A stretch of 64,000 bases of DNA from Austropuccinia psidii (lineage: Eukaryota; Basidiomycota; Pucciniomycetes; Pucciniales; Sphaerophragmiaceae), in NCBI GenBank assembly GCA_023105745.1, contig JALGQZ010000011.1:49338698-49402697 (forward strand), read 5' to 3'. The translations under genes were made by a program, and so were the position numbers. A model generated the notes under the pieces. The model was not told where the DNA came from and did no database searches. It saw nothing but the letters and a program-made list of their open reading frames with translations. Of this stretch, positions 1-11,848 are shown in pieces. How positions within the stretch are numbered: the first letter of the stretch is position 1; every line of letters starts with the position of its first letter.

Positions 1-3000
1 ATAAGAATTAGATACCTATCAGGAACTGTGTAGGTATTCAATGCTCTAAAATCTCCAACCATTCTTGATTTATCATTACTCCAAGCAATAATAACAGGTG
101 TTGTCACTTCAACTTCCTCATTATGGACTACCTTCCTTAGTACACCAAGTTGGATCCACTCATTGATATGTTTCTCCAAGGCTTCTCTAGCTTGGGGACT
201 GGATGGATAAGCTGGTCTTCTAAGTACTGGAGGATATGCCCTGTCAATATTAAGAGTAATATCAACTTCATGCCCTTTTATAGCGCCTAATGGTTCGTCA
301 TCAGAGGCAAATGCACTATTATATGTGCATAACACATCAATAAGTTCATGCCTCATCTTTGGAGATAATAATGGATTAATTTGTGCTTTAAAAAGTTGAT
401 TAGCCACAAATTCTTCCTCATAAGCCTTTTTAATAGAATATATCACAGATTTTTGTTTTGGGATATTGAAAAAAGAAAATGTTTTTCTTTTGTTTTCTCC
501 AATTGTGAAATATCTTTCTTTATGGTTATTGATGTCAATACCATAAATATTCAAGTAATAATTTCCAAGAATGATGTTCTGAGATGTGAAATTGTCCATT
601 ACTACTATTTCAATTTTCATTCTTATACTCCCTGTTGGATGTGGAAATGCAAGATTAGTGTTCAATATGCCCAAAGGGTACATATTATTACTGGCACTAA
701 TAAATTGTACACACTCTATTGGTAATAGATAGTTTCTCCATCCAGGGAGTATGGCTTGAGGATAGTCTTTTCCTACACAATTACAAAATGCCCCTGTATC
801 CAAATTTACTTTGGCTTCAATATCATTCATCAGGATTGATGTGACACAAGATGCTCCAGCAGTGTATCCTTTACTGCTAGCAGGTTTGGTTTTATACATT
901 ATGGCATCCTGGATATTGATTAGGTTATGACAATCCTCTCTGTACTGTGGCAAGTGGGTATGGATTTCTGTGACCTGAAAGAAAGCTCAAATGTTTTCAA
1001 TGGGATACTCCTTGACTGGTGTGTCTTCAGAGACTGCAGAATCTAGGTCAGATTCTTCTTTCTCTTCAGTACACTGAACTTCTTCAATGACTTGAACTTC
1101 ATTAATCTTTGTATTTTTGGTGCAAGTGTTGGCTTAATTTGAAGTACTTCCACATTTTTGACACTTCAAGAAAGGTTTCTCAGGTCTTCTGTCCTCTCTG
1201 GAAATCTTTGGGACCATTTTGTACTCCATAGGAATTTTAGTCCAAGCTTTACCAACTCTTGTTCTAGTAATGATATCTTCCATTTCATTAATGTAGTCCT
1301 GTGTTGAACAGTGCTCTACACATCTGCAATTGATAGCATGTTCCACTTCTCCTCCACATTCTCTTAATATTTTCATATTAATCATAGTTTCAGACATATC
1401 TGGGTGTTAAGCAGATAATCTGTGTTTTTGCTTGAAGAACCAAGTAAGTGTTTTATCTTTTTCTGAGTTGGAAATGGCACTTTAAAAAGCATTCTCCACT
1501 TCAAACCTCCCAGAATTATTGGCCCATTTGGTAATCACTTCAGATTTCCACCAAGACCAATCATGTTTTCCATGATCTTGTCTCATCTTATAATACCATT
1601 TTTTTGTAGTTCTGGTAAACAGAGAGTGTAATTTGCCCACTATAATTTCATCAGGTATATTAAAATATTCTTGCAACATATCAATAGCTCTGATGAGTTC
1701 AATATGGTTATATTCAACTTCACCAGAGAATGTTGGCCATTCTTCCAATTTGGGAATATCTTTTGCAGAGATAAAATTTTATCCTAGAAAAGGGGTCAGA
1801 CTTTCTTTCACAGAAATCTTTTTTTAATTCATAGTTGTGGAGTTTCTTGGCATATGTGGATTTGATTCATAATTATTATGAATTTGATCCACTTGTGCAA
1901 GTATTTCCTCTTTTAATTTCTTCCTTTTACTGTCACTTCTTGCCAAATGTGTGGCAAATTGACTTGTATTTTCAGCCTGACAAAACATAATCTTTCAGAA
2001 CTCTCAGTTGATCATTGATGTTTCTTGTGGAAAAATCTCCCATTTCATCATCTTGAACATGATGTATACTCTCAATTCTGTTACATGTATTGGTAAGTAA
2101 TTCCAGTTTGGCAATTACAGACTTATGCATTTCAGCACAATTTTTGTCATTCTTTTTAAAGTCATTGATATTGAAAGTTATTTTGGTTAACTTTGCATCA
2201 GTTTTACCAATTTCTATGTTAATACTAGCTTTAACAAAATGTATTTCTTGTATTATTTTCATGGAAAGGTTCTTTTCCTCCTTTCCTGCTCCTTGGCTGT
2301 GAATTCCATAAGAGTCCTGGCCATATTGAACACACTGTCCATGGCTGAACGCTCCAATTTGGGGATCCTGTAGCCTTGTGGGTAAGGTCTGTGCCAATTG
2401 GCATCTCCTTTGACCTTCCCTTGATGGCTCTTGGGACCATTCTTCTTCTTCTTAGGTCCTTTGGGCTTGTCTTTGGACACTTCTGGAGCTGGTTTGGAGC
2501 TGGTAGACGCCACTGGGCCTTCTGTACCCAAAGCTGGAGTCATTTCCAACCCCTTCTGCTCTATGGTCAAAAGACTTTTGTTCTTCAACCAGTTCTTCAT
2601 ATTTTTTACTTTGTCGTTGCAAGACAATGGGGTCCAACCTCCTAAGACCTCTATGGTCTTCTCCTGACCCAGAAAGCTCTTGATGTGTAAGTAGAAGTTC
2701 ATGGCCCCTTCCAAGGCCTTGGGGATATTTTCCACTCCTCTTCTTTGGCTACTCTGAGCAAATTTTTGTATTGGCATTGATAAATTTCTATTTCTGCCAC
2801 TTGAAAGTGGTTCAGCCCTTAAAATATTATCATGAATCAGTCCAGATTCAGGATTCACCTCAAGGTTTGTGGGTACAGACCTTGGGAAATGGGGGAAACT
2901 CTGGCATCCTCCATATATCAGGCTGTGACTCAAAACCAGAGCACAAGCATGACAGCCAAATACCATAAACCAATGGTATAACCAAAATACCACCAAAACA

Positions 3001-3014
3001 AGGAGCTGAGTCAA
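1..3014 (-). pseudogene. Element A gag-pol remnant (gag, nucleocapsid, protease, start of RT)
   Basis: Broken Ty3/gypsy polyprotein read right to left and cut off by the left window edge. From 3' to 5' on the plus strand it shows: the start of reverse transcriptase (about 1-360; NDKSRMVGDFRALNTYTVPD), the protease with active site DTGA (800-789, in the context NLDTGAFCNC), a nucleocapsid knuckle CQKCGSTSN in which the zinc-binding His is lost and a stop follows (about 1137-1165), a capsid-like block with WYYKMRQDHGKHDWSWWK (1482-1748), and the gag N-terminal half (1972-3014). The ORF1 block (YLHIKSFLG, YRIPKLERSAMDSVFNMARTL) occupies 2259-2700 in a frame that overlaps gag at 1972-2397. Frame changes and stops are frequent, so the copy is dead. 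Family assignment is secure from the domain order; the product is inferred. Confidence 0.85.
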
Positions 3015-3968
3015 ATCAGCTCAAAAGGTATAACCCAAAAGAGGAAACTCACCACTTTCTAAATATACAAGACCCATCATCATAGGACAAAGAATAAAAA
3101 AGTTATTCCTGCTCAAAGCTGTTGCTGAGAAATAACCTTAATTTTCACCTCCCATCTGAAATACAGAGTAAAAGGCCCAACCCCATTAAATGGGTATGAA
3201 CAATGAAGCTCTAAGCCAGGGCAATCCAATTGTACCAACCAAACTGAGCTAGCACCAGTATTACAGAAGGTATGGTCAAATTCAGGCCAAATAAGGGTGA
3301 ATAGAACATTCACCTCTCATCTAACCTCTACAGTTTTAGTGTCAGATACTGAAAGTGGGGTATTTTTGGAAGGTGCACAATCAGTGCTATCTGATGGTGC
3401 CATTCATTTCCCCATATCTCCTCTAGAAAAAAAGTTATGAGGCAAATAAGCTCAATAAAGCTTTTTGCCTAAAACATGCAAATGTACAAAAAACTTGTAC
3501 ATGGGATAGCTTTTCCATCTTTAATGATAGCCATATCAAATAGAGTACAATTGTGTAGAGCACATACAGGGCTACACACGGATTCCATTTTGAGGTTGAT
3601 ATCTCAAGAACTGACAAATTTATAGCTGTTTTTAGGTCAAAATCCCAAACTTTGACCAATACAGCCTTATCATGGGATAATATCCCATAACCATGATTAT
3701 GAGGTGTCAAATTGACAAAGAAGCTTGTTTTTACTTCCATACCTCATAGTTCATTCAATACTGGGGTCCCATACAGGTTCTGTACTACATTCTATGTGTC
3801 ATACACATCAGAATCAGGCTGTGTAGTCCCAAGATGAAACTTTTCACCCTTTATTGGTGAAACCTGCTCAGATGTGGTTTCAAACTCACATCTGAGCCCA
3901 ATACAGGCTGTACAGGCCTTTTGTAAACCACAAGCCTGTCCTAGAGAGTGAAAAATCTTCACTTCCTC
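3015..3968. other. Unassigned sequence inside the element A leader/gag region
   Basis: About 950 bases, continued at 5791-6140 beyond solo LTR S3. It separates the gag N-terminus of A (6286) from the conserved ORF1/gag block near 2700. In E1 the equivalent distance is only about 300 nt, so this stretch probably includes a further insertion. I found no convincing ORF, terminal repeat or similarity to the other LTR families here. Confidence 0.4.
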
Positions 3969-5785
3969 TGTGAACCTTTGAGATATGACCACATACCCAA
4001 AAAGGTCACAAGAAATATTTGAAATAATTATACATTAAAAATAATTACCTTGAAGCTACAAAAATGCCACAAATAGGCATAAAGCTTGGTTTAAATTAAA
4101 AACAAATGAATAAACATGTGAAAGAAACTATACCATTGGATTCCCCATGGTAAGTAAAACAATTAAGAAGCTAATCTCCAAACTCAATACTTAAGGAGTT
4201 AAGCTGAATATATGCACTTTTTTGGTCAACGCATATATTCAAGGATTTTAGCTAATATCTTTTGAAATATGCATGATAGATTGATGAACCAAAAGTAGAG
4301 TCATCACGTAACTACTGTAGGAATATTGAAATGAACTTTATTTCACAAGCTATAAACAAGGTTAAAAGCTGTAAGGGATTATTGATTAAAATCAATAGAG
4401 CTGTTGACCACTTTGTTGTGAAAATGGTCCAAACTTAAAAATAAGTAGACATTCAGATTCTACTAGTTCATTTGTGAATAATGACCTAATTCTTATTATA
4501 AAATTCACGGTATAACACTTTGAAATCATGGTTTGAAGTTTAAAATATTAAATTTTGACAGAAAAGATGAGTTACAAGAAAAATCATCAAAAATAGAGTT
4601 TTGTTGATTTAATAAGATGCTCTTGTAAGAATACTACAGTTATGCCAAGCTATTAGAATTCACTCTCTGAATTTCTGTAGCGTGTAAAACTTAAAAGGTA
4701 TTAAGGATCAAAGTTTGAGCTTAATTTGCTCATTTATGATCACTCACTGTATTCTTAAATTAAGGTTAACAGTCATATGAATGATAGAACTGGTGAATAC
4801 TGTTAGGTTATGATTAAATTAATAAAACCCAAAAATTTTGGGGTTCTTCCAAGCCTTGACGGCATCAAAACGTAGAGTTATAGTGATAACTCCAAATAAT
4901 AGCATAATAATGAGATAAGATGGTTTGATCATGATGAAATCATCACCAAGCCTTAAACTATTGCTCAATTCCAGTGGATATGATCAGTGCACGTCTACTA
5001 GAAGCCTGTTGGACTCTAGGAGAAAGGAATTTAATATAAATAGAGCTCTTTTTACTCTATTTCCCCCTCAGACCCTTACAAAACATTAAATCATTAAATA
5101 AAAAGGTAATTTCTTTATTCTTTATATATAAACTTTTTATATTATTAAAGACCAAAGGTAATCTTATTATAATCATCATCTTTGAGGTGATCATTGCAAT
5201 TATTTAATTGTTTTGTTTCAATTTCTCTTAACAACCTCTATTCCACATAAATCAAGAAAAACTGTAATTTCTCTTAATTTCTATTCTAAGTACAATTTAA
5301 ATAAGTTGTATTTACATTCTTAGGCGTAAAATTATCCAAAATTATTATAATAATCATTAAAAGTAGGTTATTTCTCTTATTATAATAATTCTTCTCTATT
5401 ATTACCTTAATAATTCTATAATTAATATAAATAGTATTTATATTAATTTATAACTTTAATATTAGTATTATTATTGTTATTAATTGTTTTTTATTAATAA
5501 AAAACCAATTCTTTACGCCTTTATTATTTGTTGGTAACAATGATAAAGTGCTTTGAAATATATTAATTATCTTATATTAATATATTTATTTATTATATTA
5601 TTGTTTTATAATATAAATTATATTATTATATTTATTTAATAATATAATTATTTTATGCCATAATTATAATAATCCTTTATTATTATAATTATTTTTATCT
5701 TATTTATTGCATTTATGAGGACATTCATAGTACAATAAGTAAAATATTAGTAATTTTTACTTATTGTTTCATAGTCAAACTTACA
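3969..5785 (+). mobile_element. Solo LTR S3 (alpha family)
   Basis: Starts TGTGAACCTTTGAGATATG and ends CAAACTTACA. It is flanked on both sides by the 5-bp duplication TCCTC (3964-3968 and 5786-5790). No internal sequence remains, so it is a solo LTR left by recombination between the two LTRs. It contains a TATA-like ATATAAATAGAGC near 5034-5046, as in the E1 LTR. Confidence 0.93.
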
Positions 5786-5790
5786 TCCTC

Positions 5791-6140
5791 TAAGTGGAAA
5801 GGTCTAGCAAACTTTTCACCCCATTTCAGAATAAAAAGTGGGCTTTTCACAACCAGAAAAGCTTTCCTCATCCTGCTCTTGAATTCCTATGTAGTAAACT
5901 GTCGAAAACAGTTTTACTCTTGGAAAAGAATCAGGTTATACTATAAATCTTAGTATTGTAGCTCTTATCATAGTAATCCAACTGGTAAGACTGCACCCAG
6001 GGCTTCCAGCAGTGCTCACCACCACTATCTCTTCATGGTTAAGCCCTTTCTATTTTATTGAATAGCCTTAGTATCTTTAAAATCTTCATTGTAAAATTGT
6101 TTCTGTGTCAAAAACATAGTTAAAGTTGTAATTAGTCTAT
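5791..6140. other. Unassigned sequence downstream of S3
   Basis: Continuation of the unassigned segment at 3015-3968. Its right part probably belongs to the second ORF1 intron and leader of element A (splice donor at 6147). I see no gene here. Confidence 0.35.
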
Positions 6141-6146
6141 TTTACA

Positions 6147-6440
6147 CCTTTATCATAGTTTCATCCTGACACCCTATGTGTCTTTCTTGAGGTGGATTTG
6201 AAACTTCTGGATTTGTTCTTGCCTCTTCCTTATTGGCATCCATCTGGTTTGACTGAATAGTTGCTTCCATTTCTGGTATGCACCATTTTAACATCAATTC
6301 AAGAGAAAAAGTGAAATAAAAAGACAGAACCACACACCTTTTGGTGGTAAGTTGGCTTGTTCTGTTTTGAATAGAAAGCCTCTTTTAGCAATTTGCACTT
6401 CAATGCCCTCTTCAGATTCTGCTTCTGAAGATTCTGGACT
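6147..6440 (-). pseudogene. Element A: ORF1 exons 1-2 and gag start
   Basis: Read on the minus strand, exon 1 begins after a TTACTAG acceptor near 6440 (peptide SPESSEAESEEGIEVQ) and ends at 6338. The intron 6337-6273 (65 nt) starts GTGTGT and ends ACCAG. Exon 2 (6272-6148; peptide EMEATIQSNQMDANKEEA) ends at a GTGTAA donor (6147). The gag start codon ATG (6286-6284; peptide MVHTRNGSNYSVKPDGCQ, then a stop) lies inside the intron, and its Arg codon supplies the acceptor AG. The same arrangement occurs in E1, E2 and E4. Exons and introns are inferred from consensus sites and cross-element comparison. Confidence 0.6.
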
Positions 6441-6857
6441 AGTAATATATATCTTACTGAGCTTATTACCAGCTACACTGTATTTTATTGAAGACAGTAG
6501 AAAAATTTATAAAAGAGAAAAAAATTATTTTTATGCTGTTCAAAATATTTTTAAAGATTTTTATGAGTTTTATTCTTTTGTAATACTAAAAAACCTTTCT
6601 TTTCAAAGGAAAAAATTCAAATTTAAGATTTTGATTTAAAATGAATTCAGAGTAGCTCAAAGAATGATTTTATAAGTTTTTGGATGTGAAAAAGCCATGT
6701 GTAAAACAATATAAAATTGAACCAAATTCCTCAATGAAATAGCTTTTAAAAACCATTACAAAAATAAAGATTATCTTAACCTCAAATTGAAAGAAAAATA
6801 TCAAATTAATATATTTGAGAACTTAAAAATATATCAATTATGGGTAAAATGTTCAAA

Positions 6858-6875
6858 AAATACTGCCAGGCCCCA
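6858..6875 (-). promoter_or_regulatory. Primer-binding site of element A
   Basis: On the minus strand, TGGGGCCTGGCAGTATTT starts two bases (TT) after the LTR end. It is a slightly altered version of the TGGGGGCCTGGCCATGAT found at the same place in E1, E4 and E5. I cannot name the primer tRNA. Confidence 0.65.
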
Positions 6876-6877
6876 AA

Positions 6878-8443
6878 TGTAAGATGTGTCTATAAAGCTG
6901 TTGATAATATTACTATTGATCAACAGTACTATGGTTGTTCTTATGAAATATAATAATAAAAATTATTATAACCACAATTAAATAATTAAAGAATTATTTC
7001 TTTTACGTGTTATACACTACTAGTAATTATAACAGTAAGCAGTAATTGTCTACAAGAATCAATTCCAAGAAGAATTTAATAATAAAAACTTCTTTTATTA
7101 AAATAATAAAATTATTTTAATATATAATTATCTTTGGCAAGAATAATTATAAAGATAACTCTTGAATAAAACTATTACTAGAGAAAAACTTTGAGAATTA
7201 AGATAAATCACTCACTATTAATCCAATGAACCTTTTAGAAGATAATAGTAGAGAGATTTGACGTAGAATTGTGGATTTAATGGATTAAAGTTGATTTAAA
7301 ACAATATTAGAGCAATATATAGTTGAGCTCTATGATTTGAAGTCTTTCTGATTGATTTCTGAAAGAATAAAACACTTAAGAAAATCTTTAACTAATACTT
7401 ACTTGTTGGAAATAAAGGTATAATTGAATAATGTGATGATTTGGAAAAAACAGCAAGAGGAGGCCACTTTTTAGAGAAAACATAAACCTTTTTGGATTTA
7501 TTGATTTCATCATCTGTTGTCATGTAATATTATCATAATTACTTAATTGAGGCTTTTATGTGACTACCAACCGATTTATGGTTAAGAATAAAAAGAGTAA
7601 CAACTGTAAATCTTCTTTTATTCCAAAATAATCATTTTTTCTCAAAGATATCAATGTTATTGGAAATCCCATCACAGAATGTATTTTCTGTAAAGTTTTA
7701 AAGATTTGGTGTTTCATGCGGAATCATCAAAAATGGACTGTAAGTAAAACTTTTGATTTTACATATAGAAGTATAGTTTCTTTGGCTTTTATATGGATTA
7801 TACAGCTCGTAATGAGTCTTGGAAGATTCAGAAATATTCATTAAGAATTGTGTTTTGAATGAATTTTTGAAGTTTTTACCTCATTGCTACCTAGAATTGC
7901 AAATAGCACTATATGGCTGGTTGCTATGAGGTAAATCAATGGATAATAGTCCAAAGAGTGTCTTAATTACTCTTTTGGGGTTTATCCATGGAAATTCATT
8001 AAGAATTTACATGGCTACTGGAGTCTGAGCTGCTCTTTACCTCCTGGGCACATCCAAATAGCAGGTTATTTGCTATTTTCTTATGATTTACTGAAGTTGT
8101 GACATGGTAACCAAGTTCCCAAAATGTTTGAGCTTACTAATTGAGCCAAGATAAGCCATGGACTCAAGATTTGGAGCTGTCCATGCCTCAGAGGCCTCAG
8201 AAGTTGGGTACCCTGGCTCTCTTTTCTGTATTTTGTCCCCCTTGATTATTTTTTACATCAAAATAGAAATTCAAGCTTCAAGTGTGATATCCACCATGGG
8301 TGTACCAAAGGTGCATGTAGGAATACCATAATATTAGATGGCACAAACATGCATAACACTATTCTTAGTGTATATGTAACATGGGATTACTCACATTCCT
8401 ATTATTTTGGTGTGAAATTGAGAAAAACAAAAATTTGAATTAT
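6878..8443 (-). repeat. Element A 5' LTR, first part (beta family)
   Basis: Reverse-orientation LTR beginning TGTAAGATGTG. It is interrupted at 8443/8444 by E1 and resumes at 45121-45384, where it ends GGCTCACA. It matches the reverse complement of solo LTR S1 along its length. Total length is about 1,830 bp. Confidence 0.87.
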
Positions 8444-10428
8444 TGTGCACCTTTGAGATATGACCACATATCAAAAAAGGTCACAACAACTTTCAGTAAT
8501 AATTATACTTATAATAATTATCTCAAATACTAGTAAAAATACCATAAATAAGTACAAAATCTGAATTAACTCACAGTCTAATGAGTAAACATTTAAAATT
8601 AATTAAACCATTAGATTCATAATGGTAAAATACCCATACGTCATTTTTATGGCATATCTGAAAAGTCGATAATTACTGAAGAATAAGTAATAATACCTTA
8701 AAAAAAGTAGAAAACCTTATTTAACTCAGAAACCAATGAAACAACATGTAAAATGAATTGTACCATTGCATTTTCTAGAACCGTCCACACATAAGACAAT
8801 TATTGAACTAATCTCCAAAGTCAATATTTAAGGAATTCAGCTGAACATATGTACTTTGTTTGTCAATGCATATATTGATGCTTTTTTGTTAATATCTCTT
8901 GAAATATACAAGACAGAGAGATAATCCAAAAATAAAGTCACCACATAATTAGTGTAAAAATACAGTTATCAACTTTACTTTACATGTTATAAACAAGGTT
9001 AAAACTTGTAATGGATTATTTATTAAAATCAATGGAGCTGTTGACCACTTTGTTGTGACAGTGGTCCAAAATTAAAAAAAGGAAACAGTCAGATTCTAAT
9101 AGTTAATTCATGAAGAATGATGTAACATTTATTATAATATTTAAGGTATAAGCCTTTGAAATCATGGTTTGAAGTTCAAAATATCACATTTTGGCAGAAA
9201 AGATGAGTTACAAGAAAAATCATCAAAAATAGATTTTTGATGATGTAATGAGATTCTCTTTGCAGTTTAATAAGGACATGACAAGCTACCAGAATCCACT
9301 CTCGGAATAGCTGTAGCGTGTATAATTTAAAAGTTAGTAATGATTAAAGCTTAAGCTTGAATTTGATCATTTATGATCACTCACTGTAATCTTATTTTAA
9401 GTTTAACAGTTGTATAAGTGATAAAACTGGTTAATAACATTAGATTGTGATTAATAATAATAAAAACCACAAAGCTTAGGCTTCTTCCAAGCCTATGATG
9501 TCATCAAACTTGGAGTTATAGTGATCACTCTAAATAATGGCATAATAATGAGATAAGATGGTTTGATCACAATGTAATCATAATTAAACCTTAAATTATG
9601 AATCATTTCCAGTGGATACCATCTGTAAGTGTCTACTAGAAGCCTACTGAAATCTAGAAGGGAGATATTTACTATAAATAGAGCTCTTTTTAATCTATTT
9701 TCCCCTCAGAAGCATCAAAGCATTAAAAGTATTCAATCAAAAGGTAAAATCTTTATTCTTTATATATATATCTTTCATATTGTTAAAGACAAAAGGTAAT
9801 CTTCATTATGATCATCCATTTTGACGTGATTACTTCAATTGTGCTACTGTTTGGCTATATTTCTCTCAAAAATCTCAAATCCATGTAAAATCAAGAAAAT
9901 TTGTAATTGCTCTCATTTTCGATTGTAAATAAAATTCAAATAAGTTTTATTTATATTTTGGCATATATTAATTCAAAATCATTATACTAAGTGTCAAAAG
10001 TAGGTTATTTTCTCTTATTATAATAATTTCACTTTATTATTGCTTTTCATAATTCTTTAATTAATATAAATAGTATTTATATTAACTTAGAGCTTTAATA
10101 TTAGTAATATTATTGTTATTGATTGTTTTTTATTAATGAAAAAAATTTCTTTTTATGCCTTCATTTTTTGTTGGTAGCATTAATAAAGTGCTTTAAAATA
10201 TATTAATTATTATATATTAATATATTTATTTATTATATTATTTCTTTATAATATAAATGATATTATTATATTTATTTAACAATATAATAATTTTTTACAC
10301 CTTAATTATAATAATTTTCAATTATTATAATTACTTTTATCTTATTTAATTTATTTATAAGGACATTCAGAGTACAATAAGTAAAATATTTTCAATTTTT
10401 ACTTATTGTTTCATATTCAAGCCTTACA
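8444..10428 (+). repeat. E1 5' LTR (alpha family)
   Basis: Starts TGTGCACCTTTGAGATATG and ends AAGCCTTACA, 1,985 bp. It is followed by TT and the primer site. The same LTR type occurs as solo S3 and, reversed, as S7. Confidence 0.92.
9673..9680 (+). promoter_or_regulatory. TATA box in E1 5' LTR
   Basis: TATAAATA followed by GAGCTC and a pyrimidine-rich stretch. The motif is kept in the other alpha-family LTRs (S3, S7 reversed, and the E1 3' LTR near 44376), which fits the core promoter at the U3/R border. Confidence 0.65.
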
Positions 10429-10430
10429 TT

Positions 10431-10448
10431 TGGGGGCCTGGCCATGAT
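10431..10448 (+). promoter_or_regulatory. E1 primer-binding site
   Basis: TGGGGGCCTGGCCATGAT begins two bases after the LTR end TACA. A TGG start fits the CCA end of a tRNA. The same sequence follows the LTRs of E5 and E4. Confidence 0.75.
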
Positions 10449-10916
10449 ATTTACTTTAAAAGACCTTTAAAAAGGTTCTAATTGGATTTATCCAATGTAA
10501 ATTATAATTATAATCGCAAAATCATATAATAATTTTATATTTATCTATTTTAAAAGCTATTGAGGCATTTGGAAAGCAATTGTACTGTCTTACACAAGGT
10601 TTTTCACATCCTTAGACTTGCAAGAACTTTCTTTGAGTGACTCTAGTGATTAAAGAGATATTTTATAAATTAAAAATAACTTTATATTATAAATTAATTT
10701 CATAAAAGAATCATCTTCATTTTTATTTTATTCTTTGAAAATGAAAATTTAAAAAATTAATAAACAATAATAAAACCAATAAAACAAGTTATTTTTATTA
10801 ATTTTTTCATTTCTTTATCCACTTAATTTATTCAAAGGAATAAAAGCAATTTTTACGTGGAAAATTGCCATTTCTTACCAAAAATAACACTTCTTATATA
10901 AGAGACTTATATTTAT
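10449..10916 (+). other. E1 5' leader
   Basis: AT-rich leader of about 470 nt between primer site and first coding exon. In E5, E2 and E4 the leader ends in a splice acceptor (CTAG or TTTTAG) just before exon 1. In E1 the matching AG appears lost (ATTTG before TCTTTTTCC). No ORF was found. Confidence 0.5.
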
Positions 10917-11848
10917 TTGTCTTTTTCCGTGTTTGAAGAAAATCCAACAGAAGACAACCAAGCCACTGTTGAAAGATTGGTGGAAGAAACTTGCCCAAGT
11001 TCTCCAACACCAATTGTCATTAAGAAAAAGAAAGCTAAGAAATTAGACTTTCCAGGACCCACTATTCAGGACTCTGAAGGTGAGTACCTCCTTTATGAAT
11101 TTCCATAAGAAGAATTCTTGTCCTGAGATCTTCTTATTTCTCCTTTCTTAGATTATGACTATCAGAAGAGGCTCCCAATACTCCATCCAATCAGATGGAG
11201 CTGGACTCAGACGTAGAATTGATCCCTCAAAAGGGAAAAGAAATGGCAATATCCCCAGTGGAACAGAATCCACACAAAGAAGTTCCTTATCCCAAAGGTA
11301 AGTCCCAGAAATGCCCATGATATCTGAACCAGAGTTAGAAATAAGTATGATTAGCTCAAATAGGTACAAATCACATTCAAAGGGCTCAGATAGACATTTA
11401 CATGAGCCAGTACAAGAAGTACTACACAGTGTACAAAAACAAGGACTGGGAAATGTTGCCACCAATACACCAAGGAGTGATGAACTCCTGGCACATCCTG
11501 AAAAAGTCCCTCAAAGAGGAGGAAATGGTGAGATACTCCAATGGATGGAATCCACTATCATCCAAACCTCAAATACAAAGGATCAAGGAGTGCCATGCCA
11601 AAAAAAAGGAGGCAACCAAGGAAGAAGCCCCAATAGCTTCTACCAGCAAGCCCCAAGCCAACCCACCTCCCCAAAAAGGGAGGAAGAAAAAGAAAAAGAA
11701 CTGGAGAAAACCATATTCCCCAAGCTACAGGATTCCAAAAATCCAAAAAGATGACATGGGCAATTTCTTCAAAGGGGCCACAACCTTGATGGAATTCAAG
11801 GACAAGGAGGAGCACAGAATGAGACAACCTCATTTCCCAAAGAAATAA
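10917..11848 (+). CDS. E1 ORF1: spliced frame overlapping gag
   Basis: Three exons give one open frame of 750 nt (249 codons plus stop). Exon 1 is 10917-11079 (true start unknown, possibly in an upstream exon), exon 2 is 11166-11297 and exon 3 is 11394-11848. Intron 1 (11080-11165) is GTGAGT...CAG and intron 2 (11298-11393) is GTAAGT...ATAG. Both interrupt codons after the first base and both joins keep the frame. Exon 2 reads EAPNTPSNQMELDSDVELIP. Exon 3 carries WEMLPPIHQGVMNSWHILKK, a lysine-rich linker and a C-terminus SYRIPKIQKDDMGNFFKGAT. Related blocks occur in A, E2 and E4. The frame is intact although gag-pol of the same element is badly damaged. No known domain is recognised; the basic linker suggests nucleic-acid binding (inference). 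Confidence 0.65.

Larger units (their letters stand above)
1..8443 (-). mobile_element. Element A, Ty3/gypsy LTR retrotransposon (beta LTR family), partial
   Basis: Minus-strand element. Its 3' part lies beyond the left window edge. Its 5' LTR is split by E1 into 6878-8443 and 45121-45384. A primer site lies next to the LTR at 6875-6858. The element sits inside the 5' LTR of E5: immediately after its outer end (45384) the sequence continues as a delta-family LTR. Its target duplication cannot be checked because the other end is outside the window. Confidence 0.8.

Noticed and set aside
381..725. 114-codon plus-strand frame
   Set aside because: It is antisense to the element A protease/RT region, which shows DTGA and RT motifs on the minus strand.
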